A stretch of 64,000 bases of DNA from CATQHL01 sp965204655 (GCA_965204655.1 OZ241998.1:62001-126000); one strand, 5' to 3'. Positions 1-8,693 are shown, counted from the stretch's first letter. Notes: generated from the sequence alone by a model not told the origin. Program-made: numbers and translations.

Positions 1-627
1 GGTCAGACCATCAAGGTGGAAGGAGTCGATTCCCTCTCCTCGGTGGATCACACCCCCATACCTGACCGCATAGAGACGGCTGTGTTCTTGGCCGCTCTCG
101 GCGCAGCGGGCGGCGAGATTTCCCTGATAGGGGCGCAGCCCCCGCACCTGCGCATGCTCTGCGACAAACTCGGCGAGATGGATCTCAGAACCTCTACCAC
201 CCGCAACGGCCTCTGGGCGATGGCGCCTAGCCGGCTGCGCTCCGTCGACGTGGTCACCCTGCCCTACCCGGGGGTGGCCACCGACTATCAGCCGCTGCTT
301 GTCGCCATGCTCAGCCTCGCCGACGGCGTCGGCCTGGTAACCGAGAACGTTTTCCCGAATCGATTCCGTTACGTGGGCGAGCTCTTGAGGATGGGGGCAG
401 ACATCCGGGTGGAAGGGCGCTGCGCCATCGTAAGAGGCCGTGAGCGGTTGTCTGGCGCCACGGTGAGATCAACCGACATCCGGGCGGGCGCCGCCTTGGT
501 GGTGGCGGGTCTAGGCGCAGAAGGGGAGAGCTTGGTTCGGGATACCCACCACATCCGGAGAGGATTCGACGGGCTAGTAGAGAAGTTGACCGCCCTAGGA
601 GCCGACGTGGAGTGGACGTCAGGCTGA
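1..627 (+). CDS. murA: UDP-N-acetylglucosamine 1-carboxyvinyltransferase, 3' part
   Basis: This is the C-terminal 208 residues of MurA, the cytosolic enzyme that transfers enolpyruvate from PEP to UDP-GlcNAc in the first committed step of peptidoglycan synthesis. The frame is open from base 1, so the gene starts outside the window. Visible landmarks match the second half of the EPT fold: PDRIET near the start, the ATDYQ segment carrying the Asp that corresponds to E. coli Asp305, the ENRF motif (Arg331 in E. coli), and the HIRRGFD segment near the end (Arg397 region). The protein ends a few residues after the last conserved helix, as is usual. The stop overlaps by 9 bp the end of a small convergent gene. 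The in-frame GTG at 16 is not a real start. Confidence 0.95.
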   Translation, partial: GQTIKVEGVDSLSSVDHTPIPDRIETAVFLAALGAAGGEISLIGAQPPHLRMLCDKLGEMDLRTSTTRNGLWAMAPSRLRSVDVVTLPYPGVATDYQPLLVAMLSLADGVGLVTENVFPNRFRYVGELLRMGADIRVEGRCAIVRGRERLSGATVRSTDIRAGAALVVAGLGAEGESLVRDTHHIRRGFDGLVEKLTALGADVEWTSG

Positions 628-816
628 CGGCAGAGCGTCGGCCTCGCGCTTTTCAGTTCCGACAGGTCCCTCGGCGGTTTCGTCGCTGCGGTCTTTGTCT
701 TTGTTCATTTTTCGCTTTGCCAGAGCTATGAGGCCGATGATTGCGAGGAGCGGTCCGACGATCATGAGGGTCTCGTCCCAGCCGCCCTGATGGGCGAGCG
801 TGCGTATGGTTGACAT
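619..816 (-). CDS. small single-pass membrane protein
   Basis: A 65-residue protein with a short N-terminal segment containing HQGGWDE, one hydrophobic helix (about residues 16-34, LMIVGPLLAIIGLIALA) and a charged tail rich in K, D and E. The start ATG lies at 814-816. Small proteins of this layout, with an N-terminal HQGGWDE-type motif and one helix, are familiar to me from other actinobacterial genomes, but no function is established that I know of. It is convergent with murA and overlaps its end by 9 bp. I infer a real gene from the clean helix plus charged tail and the lack of a longer competing frame. Function unknown. Confidence 0.6.
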   Translation of the reverse strand: MSTIRTLAHQGGWDETLMIVGPLLAIIGLIALAKRKMNKDKDRSDETAEGPVGTEKREADALPSA

Positions 817-902
817 CTGAGGTCCTCGGTCTCGCCTTCGTCCTGTTCGGAGGCTAGCAGGGCTGGCTGAGGGCAGCGGGGTTGCGGGCTGCGCAGCAAC
901 GC

Positions 903-961
903 GGCAACTCGGGGCAGCGCTCCACTTGGGCGGCTAACTCGGGCTAGCGCTCAACTCGGGC
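903..961. repeat. two imperfect 29-30 bp tandem repeats upstream of the rhomboid gene
   Basis: Unit one (903-931) and unit two (932-961) share the pattern GGC(T)AACTCGGG, then AGCGCTC, then ACTYGGGC. They sit directly upstream of the rhomboid start at 970, with a short hairpin (GTTGC and GCAAC arms) just before them. They could be an operator or simply slippage products. No gene is visible in 817-969. Confidence 0.5.
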
Positions 962-969
962 TGTGTAGC

Positions 970-1914
970 GTGAAGCAGGTGAGTCTTCCTCAGTCTGGAC
1001 AGAGTTTCTGTTACAGGCATCCTTCTCGGCCTTCCGGCGTGCGCTGTCAGCGCTGCGACAGGTACATATGCCCTTCTTGCCAGTTTCTTGCCTCCGTGGG
1101 CTACCACTGCCCCGAGTGCATGGTCAGACTGGCCCGCGGCAGAGCGTCCGCCACCCCTGTTGGCCGCCGCCGGCGCGTTCGCGGCGTTCGCGTGCTAGGT
1201 GCCTTCGGAGGGCGGTGGCAGGGTCCGGTTCTTACTCGGGCGCTGGTGCTGTCCAACCTCTTGCTCTTTCTGATCACGCTGGTGCAGTCGCGCTCCGTTT
1301 GGTCGGTGCGGGTTACGGTGGGTCAACTGTGGGGGCGGGAAGGCGTTTGGGCAAGCGGAGCCACCTGGGGTCGGCCCATCGCTGAAGACTTGGAGTGGTG
1401 GAGGCTGATTTCCGGAGCGTTCTTGCACGCCAACCTCCTGCACGTGGGCTTCAACATGCTGTTGCTCTGGTTGCTGGGCAGGGAACTTGAGCAGATGCTG
1501 GGGACGTCTCGATTCGGGCTGATCTACTTGATTGCGCTGCTGGCGGGTTCGTTCGGCGCCCTGTTCCACTATCCGGACGCGCCTACCGTCGGGGCTTCGG
1601 GAGGCGTCTTCGGCCTGATGGGCTCCGCCGTGGTCGTTCAGAAAGCCTCAGGCGGACGCATCAGAGACTCCGGAATTCTGGGCTTGCTAGTCCTGAACCT
1701 GATCACAACCTTCACCTTTCCTAACATTTCCATCGGAGGTCACATCGGCGGTCTGCTAGGAGGTGGACTAGCCAGCTGGGTGCTCTTCCGGCAACAGAGG
1801 TTTACCAGCCGTGCCCACCGAGTCTTGAGGCTGGCGGTGGCTGCGGGCATCATCACGGGTTTGGTCTTTGCCGGAATGTGGGCGGCTTCGACATGGAGGA
1901 ATCCGGTTTTCTAG
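970..1914 (+). CDS. rhomboid-family intramembrane serine protease with N-terminal B-box-like zinc finger
   Basis: A 314-residue membrane protein. Residues 14-50 hold a cysteine/histidine cluster (CYRHP, CQRC, CPSC, HCPEC), a B-box-like zinc finger common at the N terminus of actinobacterial rhomboids. After an Arg-rich linker come six or more membrane segments from residue 88. Catalytic features are present: HANLLH with Asn162 nearby, the nucleophile Ser210 in GASGG, and the general base His258 in GGHIGG. The family cleaves single-pass membrane proteins inside the lipid bilayer; the substrate here cannot be told from sequence. The GTG at 970 is the most upstream start that keeps the finger. 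The gene stands alone, followed by about 90 bp without a gene. Confidence 0.93.
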   Translation: MKQVSLPQSGQSFCYRHPSRPSGVRCQRCDRYICPSCQFLASVGYHCPECMVRLARGRASATPVGRRRRVRGVRVLGAFGGRWQGPVLTRALVLSNLLLFLITLVQSRSVWSVRVTVGQLWGREGVWASGATWGRPIAEDLEWWRLISGAFLHANLLHVGFNMLLLWLLGRELEQMLGTSRFGLIYLIALLAGSFGALFHYPDAPTVGASGGVFGLMGSAVVVQKASGGRIRDSGILGLLVLNLITTFTFPNISIGGHIGGLLGGGLASWVLFRQQRFTSRAHRVLRLAVAAGIITGLVFAGMWAASTWRNPVF

Positions 1915-2003
1915 CGGCTATTTGGTTTTCTAGAGGGGGGCAGAGGGAAGGGAACAGAGGGAAGAAGCAGGCCGCAGCCGGCAACCTCAGGCCCTCCGGT
2001 GAC

Positions 2004-2456
2004 TCAGGGCGCTCCGGCAGCGCCACCTTCCAGGGTCGTTTTGAACCTGTGCAAGTTCCGGCACCAGATCCTGGTCAGGATGGGTTTGGCTGCCGCCGCT
2101 GTGAGCCCTCCGCCCAGCCAGAGGGGAAAGCGCAACTCCTCCTTCCAGCGGAATACCGAACCTTGCGGCGCGGGAATAATCTCAAAGCGCCCTGAGCCGC
2201 TGATTAGCCCAGTGTGGTGAACTCCCATGGCTTCGTTCTCAACCCACTCCGTAACCTCCATCACGTCGTTTGTGACAAAAATTCCCACCCGCGTCTTGCA
2301 GGAGAAACGGGTGCCTACCCCCCGCCGCTTCTCGCCGATGAACCTGATTTTGAGGGCGTCGCTCATCCAGCGGGTGTGAGATTTGATGTCCGCAAGCGAC
2401 GCCCAGAGGCGATCCGGGGGAGCGTTTATGTGGATTTGCACGCTGAAACGGGCCAT
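2004..2456 (-). CDS. SRPBCC (START/Bet v1-like) superfamily protein
   Basis: A 150-residue cytosolic protein with the typical SRPBCC opening (a beta strand, then INAPPDRLWASLADI), a WMSDALKIRF strand, and a long C-terminal helix. The fold makes a deep hydrophobic pocket that binds lipids or aromatic ligands; family members include polyketide cyclases and coenzyme-Q-binding proteins. No catalytic residues can be assigned. The length is normal for the family. It is divergent from the cysteine desulfurase gene with only 40 bp between the two starts, so the promoters must overlap. Confidence 0.85.
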   Translation of the reverse strand: MARFSVQIHINAPPDRLWASLADIKSHTRWMSDALKIRFIGEKRRGVGTRFSCKTRVGIFVTNDVMEVTEWVENEAMGVHHTGLISGSGRFEIIPAPQGSVFRWKEELRFPLWLGGGLTAAAAKPILTRIWCRNLHRFKTTLEGGAAGAP

Positions 2457-2496
2457 CTGCCTCTCCGGCTCATTGCCAAAGTTCTAGCCTGAAAGC

Positions 2497-3834
2497 GTGC
2501 AACAAGTCGCATCGGGGGCCGCCCCGCCCGCATCGGGGGTCGCCTCGCCTGTATTCCCCGCATCGGGAGCCGCCGCGATAACCGGGTCTTCCCAGAGGGA
2601 GGCCCGCTCCGCATCGGGGGTCGCCGCCCCCGTAGGGAGTGCGGCCTACTTCGACCATGCAGCCTCCACGCCGGTCGACGCCCGGGTCGTAGAGGCCATG
2701 CTGCCCTATTTCTCCGAGTGCTACGCCAATCCCACTGGCGCTCACCGAATGGCCCGCCGCGCCCGCCGCGCCATAGACGACGCCCGAGACGCCCTCGCCG
2801 AAGGTCTCGCTGCAGAGCCAGCCGAGGTCGTCTTCTGCGGCAGCGGAACGGAAGCCAACAACCTAGCCGTCTTCGGAGCGGCAGCCGCCGGCGGCGGACG
2901 GGTGTTGTGTTCGGCCTTCGAGCATCACGCCGTTCTACGTCCCGTTCAGAGCCTGGCCGGCGGGGTGGTGGGATGCGAGAGATCCGGTGCGCTTGATCTA
3001 GACGCCCTGTCGGAGGCTCTCAATGAAGACGTTGCACTGGTCTCTGTGATGCTGGTGAACAACGAGACCGGCGTGATCACTCCGTTGGAGGAAGTGGCCG
3101 AAGTCCTGCGCAGGCGTGCACCGCAGGCGCTCCTGCACACCGACGCCGTGCAGGGTTTCCCGTGGCTGGACGTCGCAGAGGCAACCCGGGAGGCCGACCT
3201 CATCTCGCTCAGTGCGCACAAGTTCGGCGGCCCGAAGGGCGTGGGCGCACTGGTGGTGCGCGGCAACGCCCGCCTGAGGGCGCAGACGCTGGGAGGGGGA
3301 CAGGAGATGGGGCTGCGAAGCGGCACCCAGAACACGTCCGGCATAGTAGGGATGGGCAAGGCGGTGGAGATCGTGCTCTCGGAGCGCCCGTCGGCGACCG
3401 AGCGGGTGCGTGTATTGCGCAACCGACTTGCCGACGGGATACTCGCTGCGCTGGGAGGCGTCGTGGAGACGGGGGTGCGGTCGTTCGGCGGAGAGGTCTC
3501 TTCGCCCGAGGCGATGTCCGAAGCTCTTCAGACGCCGAGCGTCGACCGCTCCGGCAAGGCTGCCGGCTTTTGCCACCTCTGTTTCGAGGACGTTGAAAGC
3601 GAGGCTCTGCTGTTCTTGTTGGAGCGGGAGGGCGTCTACGCTTCGGCGGCCTCTTCGTGCGCCAGCGGCGCCGAGGAACCCTCTCACGTGCTGGCCGCCA
3701 TGGGCTTCCCGCGGACCTTGGCCAGAGGATCCCTGCGGCTGTCTCTGGGATATGCGACCACTCAAGACGACGTGGATCGAGCGCTTTCTGTGCTTCCGGC
3801 GGCGGTTGCGCAACTCCGCCGGGCGCCGGCCTGA
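2497..3834 (+). CDS. cysteine desulfurase (NifS/IscS family)
   Basis: A PLP enzyme that removes sulfur from L-cysteine, giving alanine and an enzyme persulfide. Its 445 residues contain the family landmarks: YFDHAAST (51-58), SGTEANN (116-122), HTDAVQ (214-219), the PLP lysine Lys242 in SAHKFGG, and the catalytic cysteine Cys388 in SSCASG. mnmA follows after 11 bp, so the likely job is sulfur supply for tRNA 2-thiouridine, as IscS does for MnmA in other bacteria; Fe-S assembly is also possible. The only in-frame start I see is the GTG at 2497, which adds about 50 low-complexity residues (ASGVA/ASGAA repeats) before the normal family start. No clear Shine-Dalgarno lies before it. Confidence 0.93.
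   Translation: MQQVASGAAPPASGVASPVFPASGAAAITGSSQREARSASGVAAPVGSAAYFDHAASTPVDARVVEAMLPYFSECYANPTGAHRMARRARRAIDDARDALAEGLAAEPAEVVFCGSGTEANNLAVFGAAAAGGGRVLCSAFEHHAVLRPVQSLAGGVVGCERSGALDLDALSEALNEDVALVSVMLVNNETGVITPLEEVAEVLRRRAPQALLHTDAVQGFPWLDVAEATREADLISLSAHKFGGPKGVGALVVRGNARLRAQTLGGGQEMGLRSGTQNTSGIVGMGKAVEIVLSERPSATERVRVLRNRLADGILAALGGVVETGVRSFGGEVSSPEAMSEALQTPSVDRSGKAAGFCHLCFEDVESEALLFLLEREGVYASAASSCASGAEEPSHVLAAMGFPRTLARGSLRLSLGYATTQDDVDRALSVLPAAVAQLRRAPA
2509..2625 (+). repeat. four copies of a 15-bp GC-rich repeat in the 5' end of the desulfurase gene
   Basis: Copies of GCATCGGGGGYCGCC, one with an A in place of a G, start at 2509, 2530, 2560 and 2611. They encode the ASGAA/ASGVA segments of the N-terminal extension. 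Spacing is irregular (21, 30 and 51 bp, all multiples of 3), so the frame is kept. Confidence 0.75.
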
Positions 3835-3845
3835 AGGGGCGTCGG

Positions 3846-4871
3846 ATGCTCGTGCTGGCAGCTATGTCGGGAGGAGTGGATTCCTCCGTGGCCGCTGCGC
3901 TGCTCCTAGAGGAGGGACACGACGTGGTGGGTGTCACTTTGAAGCTCTGGGGAGGGGCGTCGGATACCGGCTGCTGCTCCGTATCCGACGTTGCGGACGC
4001 TAGACGGGTGGCCGACAAACTGGGGATAGAGCACCACGTCTTCAACTTCGGCGAGGACTTCTCAGAGCGGGTCGTAGACCACTACACGCACGCCCACGCA
4101 TCCGGGCGAACCCCCAACCCCTGCGTGGAGTGCAACCGGCACATTAAGTTCGACAGGCTGCTGAGGCGGGCTGAGGCGTTGGGTTTTGACGCCGTCGCCA
4201 CCGGCCACCACGCCCGCATTGTGGACGTCGGCGGCTCAGCGCTGCGGGTGGCGAGGGGCGCTGACTCCGCCAAAGACCAGTCCTACGTGCTGCACATGCT
4301 CGCTCCGGGGGAATTGTCCCGTTTGAAGTTCCCAGTGGGAAGGTTGACGAAGCCGCAGGTTCGTTCAATCGCCGATCGTCTGGGTCTAGTCACGGCCGGG
4401 AAGCCCGACAGCATGGGCGTCTGTTTTATAAAGCGCGGCTCGCGCGGTTCGTTTCTGCGCGACCGCCTGCAGTTCACCCCCGCCGTAGTGGTGGACACCG
4501 AGGGGAAGCGTCTGGGGGACGCGCCGGCCTTGGAACTGCTGACGGTCGGCCAGCGCAGGGGATTGGGCATCGGGGGGCGCTCCGGCCCGGCGTATGTGGT
4601 TGACGTTGACCCTCATTCGGCCAGAGTTACCTTGGGCTGCCGCCGTGACCTGATGAGGACTACGCAGCGGCTGGAGTCGCTGCGTTGGGCGGGGGAGCCG
4701 GTCAGCAGCCCAGTGGAGGTTCAGACGAGCGCCCACGGCGCTGTGCGCCCTGGCAGCGTGGAAGGCGGCCTGCTTACCTGGTCGGAGCCGCAGCCCCGTG
4801 TGGCGCCCGGTCAAAGCGTGGTCTTTTACGATGGCGGGATTGTGCTCGGCGGAGGAACGGCCGCTCTCTAG
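3846..4871 (+). CDS. mnmA: tRNA-specific 2-thiouridylase MnmA
   Basis: A 341-residue enzyme that thiolates U34 of tRNA-Lys, -Glu and -Gln in the cytosol, using ATP and persulfide sulfur from a desulfurase. The N-terminal PP-loop SGGVDSS binds ATP. The first catalytic cysteine lies in NPCVECN and the second in GVCFI. ATGHHA and KDQSYVL are typical of the family. A central GQRRGLGI segment and a C-terminal beta-barrel domain complete the usual length. I chose the ATG at 3846 because it sits just before the PP-loop and has AAGGGG upstream; longer in-frame extensions lie inside the desulfurase gene. It follows the desulfurase by 11 bp, so the two are probably co-transcribed. Confidence 0.95.
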   Translation: MLVLAAMSGGVDSSVAAALLLEEGHDVVGVTLKLWGGASDTGCCSVSDVADARRVADKLGIEHHVFNFGEDFSERVVDHYTHAHASGRTPNPCVECNRHIKFDRLLRRAEALGFDAVATGHHARIVDVGGSALRVARGADSAKDQSYVLHMLAPGELSRLKFPVGRLTKPQVRSIADRLGLVTAGKPDSMGVCFIKRGSRGSFLRDRLQFTPAVVVDTEGKRLGDAPALELLTVGQRRGLGIGGRSGPAYVVDVDPHSARVTLGCRRDLMRTTQRLESLRWAGEPVSSPVEVQTSAHGAVRPGSVEGGLLTWSEPQPRVAPGQSVVFYDGGIVLGGGTAAL

Positions 4872-4898
4872 CGCTCAAGTCCAGGGCAAGACTCTTTC

Positions 4899-5780
4899 TT
4901 ACTTGAGGGGGATGCTGCGCTCGGCGGCGACTTCCAAGGCCAACTTAGGGCGGGTAGGCACCAGCAGAATCGCTTCGACCTCTTTGAGTGTTCCGGTCGT
5001 TCTCAGCGGCATCTTCATCGGTGCCCCTAGGCGCAGTTCCAGCACCAGCCCTGAGGCTCCGGCGCTGAGGTCTCGCACCGGCGGGTCTTCCTTGTCACGA
5101 AAGACCGGCGCCGGTCGCAGCGAGGCGATCTGATGCCGGCGAATGAGCACGGGCGCAGATGCGGCGAGGTGGTCATGAATCACCACCCCCCCTGGCACGA
5201 AAACCAGCCAGCGGCGGGAGAGGCTGTGCATGCTGCGGACGCCGGCAGCGGCGGCGGGCAGGCCGAATCCGAGCAAGAGCCCCCCGGCCACGCCGTGCCC
5301 CGCCGCTAGGAGCAGCGGGCCTGCAGTCAAGCCTCCCAGGGTCACTGCCCAACTCAGCGGCAGCAGTATCAGCAGAACCACCTGCGGCGGCCGCAGCGGC
5401 AGACGCCGTTCGTCGCCGTAACTCATGGCGTCGATGAAGCGGCTGCCCAGCGTAGGCAGGGCAGCCGTCACGCAGACCAAGCCCGTGCAGATCACCCCGG
5501 CGACCGCAGCGGCGGAGATGTCCGCAGCGCCCGCCGCTGCAGCCCAGCAAGTCGCAGCCAACCCCGCCGGGGCAAGAAATCTAATAGTCGTGAGCCCTGA
5601 AGCACTGAGGATCAGAACCCCTGCCAGTCCCAGCGCCCACCCTCCCCAAGCACCGACGCTCGCCGTGGCGGCGAAGGCTGGGGAAGTTTGAGCCAGCGCA
5701 TCCCCCAGCAGCCGCCCCGCGCTCCACGGCAGGCTGAACCACAGCGCCCGCAGCCCCCAGGTGAGAATTCGTTCGCTCAC
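4899..5780 (-). CDS. polytopic membrane protein of unknown function
   Basis: A 293-residue protein with roughly six hydrophobic segments (Ala/Gly/Leu-rich) in the first 200 residues, then a soluble C-terminal part with an IHDHLAA segment that resembles a PH-like or DUF-type domain behind membrane helices. The GTG at 5778-5780 fits best, since it removes a non-membrane stretch that would run into the ligA start. It is divergent from ligA and nearly convergent with mnmA (27 bp between stops). I do not recognise a named family. The position beside ligA may be conserved in relatives, but that needs a search. Confidence 0.72.
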   Translation of the reverse strand: MSERILTWGLRALWFSLPWSAGRLLGDALAQTSPAFAATASVGAWGGWALGLAGVLILSASGLTTIRFLAPAGLAATCWAAAAGAADISAAAVAGVICTGLVCVTAALPTLGSRFIDAMSYGDERRLPLRPPQVVLLILLPLSWAVTLGGLTAGPLLLAAGHGVAGGLLLGFGLPAAAAGVRSMHSLSRRWLVFVPGGVVIHDHLAASAPVLIRRHQIASLRPAPVFRDKEDPPVRDLSAGASGLVLELRLGAPMKMPLRTTGTLKEVEAILLVPTRPKLALEVAAERSIPLK

Positions 5781-5850
5781 CCCACAAGCGTGCTTGAGAA
5801 TCCTCGGGGTTGCGCGCCCCGGGGGTGCTGGCAGGGGCGGAATCCTCCCC

Positions 5851-5864
5851 ACAACTAAAGTTGT
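5851..5864. promoter_or_regulatory. 14-bp perfect palindrome between divergent genes
   Basis: ACAACT and AGTTGT flank AA in the gap between the start of the membrane protein gene (5780) and ligA. Its size and position suit a dimeric repressor site or part of a promoter. It also argues against ligA translation starting at 5761. Only the symmetry is seen; function is inferred. Confidence 0.3.
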
Positions 5865-5868
5865 GCAG

Positions 5869-8574
5869 GTGGAAGAGTCGCTCGCATCCGCAAAGGATCG
5901 CATGGAGGAGTTGCGCCGGATGCTCCGCCGCCACGACGTCCTATATCACCAAGAGGACGCTCCGGAGATACCCGACGCCGAGTACGACGGCCTGCGACGA
6001 GAACTGGAAGCCCTCGAAGCTCTCCACCCCAGCTTGGCCCGGAAGGACTCCCCGACTCGACAGGTGGGGGCGCCAGCCTTGGAGATGTTCGCCCCTGTCG
6101 CTCACGAACCACCGATGATGTCGCTTGAAAACGCATTCAACCTCGCCGAACTGAGAGCCTGGCTGGCGCGGGTGGAGCGTCAACTCAACCGCCCCGCCGG
6201 GGCGTACGTGTGTGAGCCAAAATTCGACGGTCTGGCTATTTCGGTGCTTTACGAGCGGGGGCGCATGGTGCGGGCGGCTACTCGAGGCGACGGCAAGGTG
6301 GGGGAGGACATCACGCACAACGCCGTGAGGATTTCCGATATTCCGTCCTCTCTTCCGGCGGGAGCGCCGGAGCACCTGGAGGTGCGGGGAGAGGTCTACA
6401 TGAGACTCTCTGAGTTTGAAGATCTGAACGCTCGGATGGAGGCTGCGGGCAAGGAGCGGTATGTCAATCCTCGCAACACCGCCGCTGGCGCCATTCGCCA
6501 GAAAGATCCGTCAACGAGGGAGCACAAGGAACTGAGCTGGTGGTGCTATTCCCTGGGGAGGCTAGAAGGAGGCCCGGAACTCCTCAAGCACAGCGAAACT
6601 CTTGAGTACTTCGCTGAACTGGGGCTGCCGGTCAACCCCGACTGGCAACGGTTCAACGCCCTAGAGGAGATGCAGGAGTACTTGCGGCGCAGCGAAGAGC
6701 GGCGCCACGACGCCGACTACGAGGTCGACGGGGTCGTGATCAAAGTAGACGACCTGCGGATGCATGACGACCTCGGGAACACCGCCCATCATCCCCGCTG
6801 GGCGCTGGCTTACAAGTTCCCGCCTGAGGAGAAGAGCACCAAGCTTCTGGACATTATGATCTCCATCGGCGGAAAGGGCAAGGCCACACCCTTCGCCGTG
6901 CTCGAAGGCGTTTTCGTGGGCGGTTCCACGGTGAAGATGGCCACTCTGCACAACGAGGATCAGGTACGCGCCAAGGACGTGCGCCCAGGCGACGTGGTGG
7001 TCGTCCGCAAGGCGGGGGACGTGATCCCCGAAGTGCTTCGTCCGGTGCTGTCCGAACGCCCCCCGGGCTTGCAGCCCTGGGAGTTCCCCGAGTTCTGCCC
7101 ATGCCCTCACCGCACCCGTCTGATTCGCAGCCCCGGCGACGCCGCCCACCACTGCGTGTACGGGCCGTGTCCGCACCAGCAAGTGGGGCGGATAGCCCAC
7201 TTCGCCTCTCGGGGAGCGATGGACATTGAAGGTTTGGGGGAGAAGAACGTGACCCTCTTCAGAGACAGAGGTCTTCTCTCCGACGCTGGGGACGTCTACT
7301 CCCTGGACTACGAGCGGATCGCCGGACTTACTATCCACTCGGAGTACGGCGAGACATACGCAAAATTGTTGCTTCGGCGGATCGAGGAGTCCCGCTTACG
7401 CCCGTTGGCCTCTTTGCTGACCGGCTTGAAAGTAGAGGGGCTCGGGGGGAACGGAAGTCGGCTGCTGGCCGACCGCTTCGGGAGTCTGCAGGCGCTCCTC
7501 GCTGCCTCGGAAGAGGAGATAGCCGACGTGAAAGGGATAAGCGAATCCCTCGCCAAGAAGGTGCATGCTTTCTATTCCGACCCTGAGACCATCAGGCTTC
7601 TGGCTTCTCTGGCCGCTGCGGGGGTGGAGGCTGCGACGGGATGCACTCACGCCGCAGCCTGCTCTCCGGCGGGCGGTGCTGGGGTGAGCGTTGCCCCCCC
7701 GGCCCCGTCAGTAACAGAGGCAATAGCCGAGGAGGAGAATCCCTCCACCCCACCGGTGACGGGCTTGGTTGCTGATGGGGGTTCGCTTTCCGGAGCGTCT
7801 CTGGGGGAACGAATCAAGGATTTTGCAGCTCCCGCGGCCATGGGAATCTTCGGTCTGGGGTCCGTCCTGGCAGAAAGGATGGTTGAGACGGGGCTCGTGA
7901 AGGATTTGGCGGGTCTTTATTCTCTCGATTCGAAAATGCTTGCAGATCTCAAGATGGAAAGGACTTTCGGAAAGAAGAACGCAGAGAATCTGAAATCGGG
8001 GATTGAGGCTTCCAAGAAGAGACCGCTGGGTCGTCTGATCTTCGGGCTGAACATTCCTCACGTGGGGGCGGCGGCTAGCAGCGTTTTGGCAGCAGCGTTC
8101 GGTCACCTGGATGCGGTCGCCGCTGCCGAGGTCAGCGAACTGGACGCCATCGACGGGATCGGCCCTGTGTTGGCGTCGAGCATCCGTGAGCATTTCGCCG
8201 ATTCGGCTAATCGGGAGATCATCGAAAAGCTTCGCAGAGCGGGTGTCGAGTTCGCTGAGACTTCAGCCGCCGAGGCCGCAGCGACGATTGCCGTGTCCGA
8301 AGTCCTCGCAGGCAAGTCGTTCGTGATCACCGGGAACCTCCCCGATTACACCCGGGGAGAAGCCGCTGCGGCCATCCGAGCCCGCGGGGGGAAGTTCACT
8401 ACCGGCGTGTCGGGGGCGACCACGGCGTTGGTAGTAGGAGACTCCCCCGGTGCGTCTAAGCGCAAGAAGGCGGCTGCGCTGGACGTTCCGGTAATAGAGG
8501 GTCAGGATTTCGAGCGTCTGCTGTCCACCGGGAAGATACCCTCGGCGCAGGACCAGGACGCGGTTCCGGCTTGA
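5869..8574 (+). CDS. ligA: NAD-dependent DNA ligase LigA with an apparently duplicated helix-hairpin-helix region
   Basis: Seals nicks in duplex DNA during replication and repair using NAD+. At about 901 residues it is some 200 longer than usual. Order (numbered from GTG 5869): adenylation domain with Lys118 in KFDG; OB domain; zinc-finger region near residues 410-435, where the first pair reads CPCP rather than the usual C-x2-C; first HhH region (451-587, MDIEGLG to AAAGVE); a low-complexity linker (about 590-657); a second HhH region (658-794, MGIFGLG to RRAGVE); and a BRCT domain (815-895). Both HhH regions align along their full length, and the second is what normally precedes BRCT. An alternative start is ATG 5902, which has AAAGGA upstream. 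It is divergent from the membrane protein. Confidence 0.95.
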   Translation: MEESLASAKDRMEELRRMLRRHDVLYHQEDAPEIPDAEYDGLRRELEALEALHPSLARKDSPTRQVGAPALEMFAPVAHEPPMMSLENAFNLAELRAWLARVERQLNRPAGAYVCEPKFDGLAISVLYERGRMVRAATRGDGKVGEDITHNAVRISDIPSSLPAGAPEHLEVRGEVYMRLSEFEDLNARMEAAGKERYVNPRNTAAGAIRQKDPSTREHKELSWWCYSLGRLEGGPELLKHSETLEYFAELGLPVNPDWQRFNALEEMQEYLRRSEERRHDADYEVDGVVIKVDDLRMHDDLGNTAHHPRWALAYKFPPEEKSTKLLDIMISIGGKGKATPFAVLEGVFVGGSTVKMATLHNEDQVRAKDVRPGDVVVVRKAGDVIPEVLRPVLSERPPGLQPWEFPEFCPCPHRTRLIRSPGDAAHHCVYGPCPHQQVGRIAHFASRGAMDIEGLGEKNVTLFRDRGLLSDAGDVYSLDYERIAGLTIHSEYGETYAKLLLRRIEESRLRPLASLLTGLKVEGLGGNGSRLLADRFGSLQALLAASEEEIADVKGISESLAKKVHAFYSDPETIRLLASLAAAGVEAATGCTHAAACSPAGGAGVSVAPPAPSVTEAIAEEENPSTPPVTGLVADGGSLSGASLGERIKDFAAPAAMGIFGLGSVLAERMVETGLVKDLAGLYSLDSKMLADLKMERTFGKKNAENLKSGIEASKKRPLGRLIFGLNIPHVGAAASSVLAAAFGHLDAVAAAEVSELDAIDGIGPVLASSIREHFADSANREIIEKLRRAGVEFAETSAAEAAATIAVSEVLAGKSFVITGNLPDYTRGEAAAAIRARGGKFTTGVSGATTALVVGDSPGASKRKKAAALDVPVIEGQDFERLLSTGKIPSAQDQDAVPA

Positions 8575-8607
8575 GCCGCCGAGTTGTCCGGTTAGCGTAG
8601 ACAGAGA

Positions 8608-8693
8608 GCCCGGGTGGCGGAATCGGTAGACGCTGAGGGCTTAAACCCCTCTGCCCCGTCAGGGGCGTATGGGTTCAAATCCCATCCCGGGCA
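8608..8693 (+). tRNA. tRNA-Leu (anticodon UAA)
   Basis: Seven-base acceptor arms GCCCGGG (8608-8614) and CCCGGGC (8686-8692) pair perfectly, with discriminator A at 8693. The anticodon stem GAGGG/CCCTC encloses loop CTTAAAC, giving anticodon TAA at 8642-8644. A long variable arm (CCCC/GGGG stem) marks it as class II, as expected for Leu. The T arm contains GGTTCAAAT. The gene does not encode the full 3' CCA (bases after the discriminator are CCG). Confidence 0.96.

Noticed and set aside
2998..4045. Long antisense open frames opposite the desulfurase and mnmA genes
   Set aside because: They are mirror images of GC-rich coding sequence, without motifs, start signals or sensible composition, while the plus-strand genes have full catalytic motifs.
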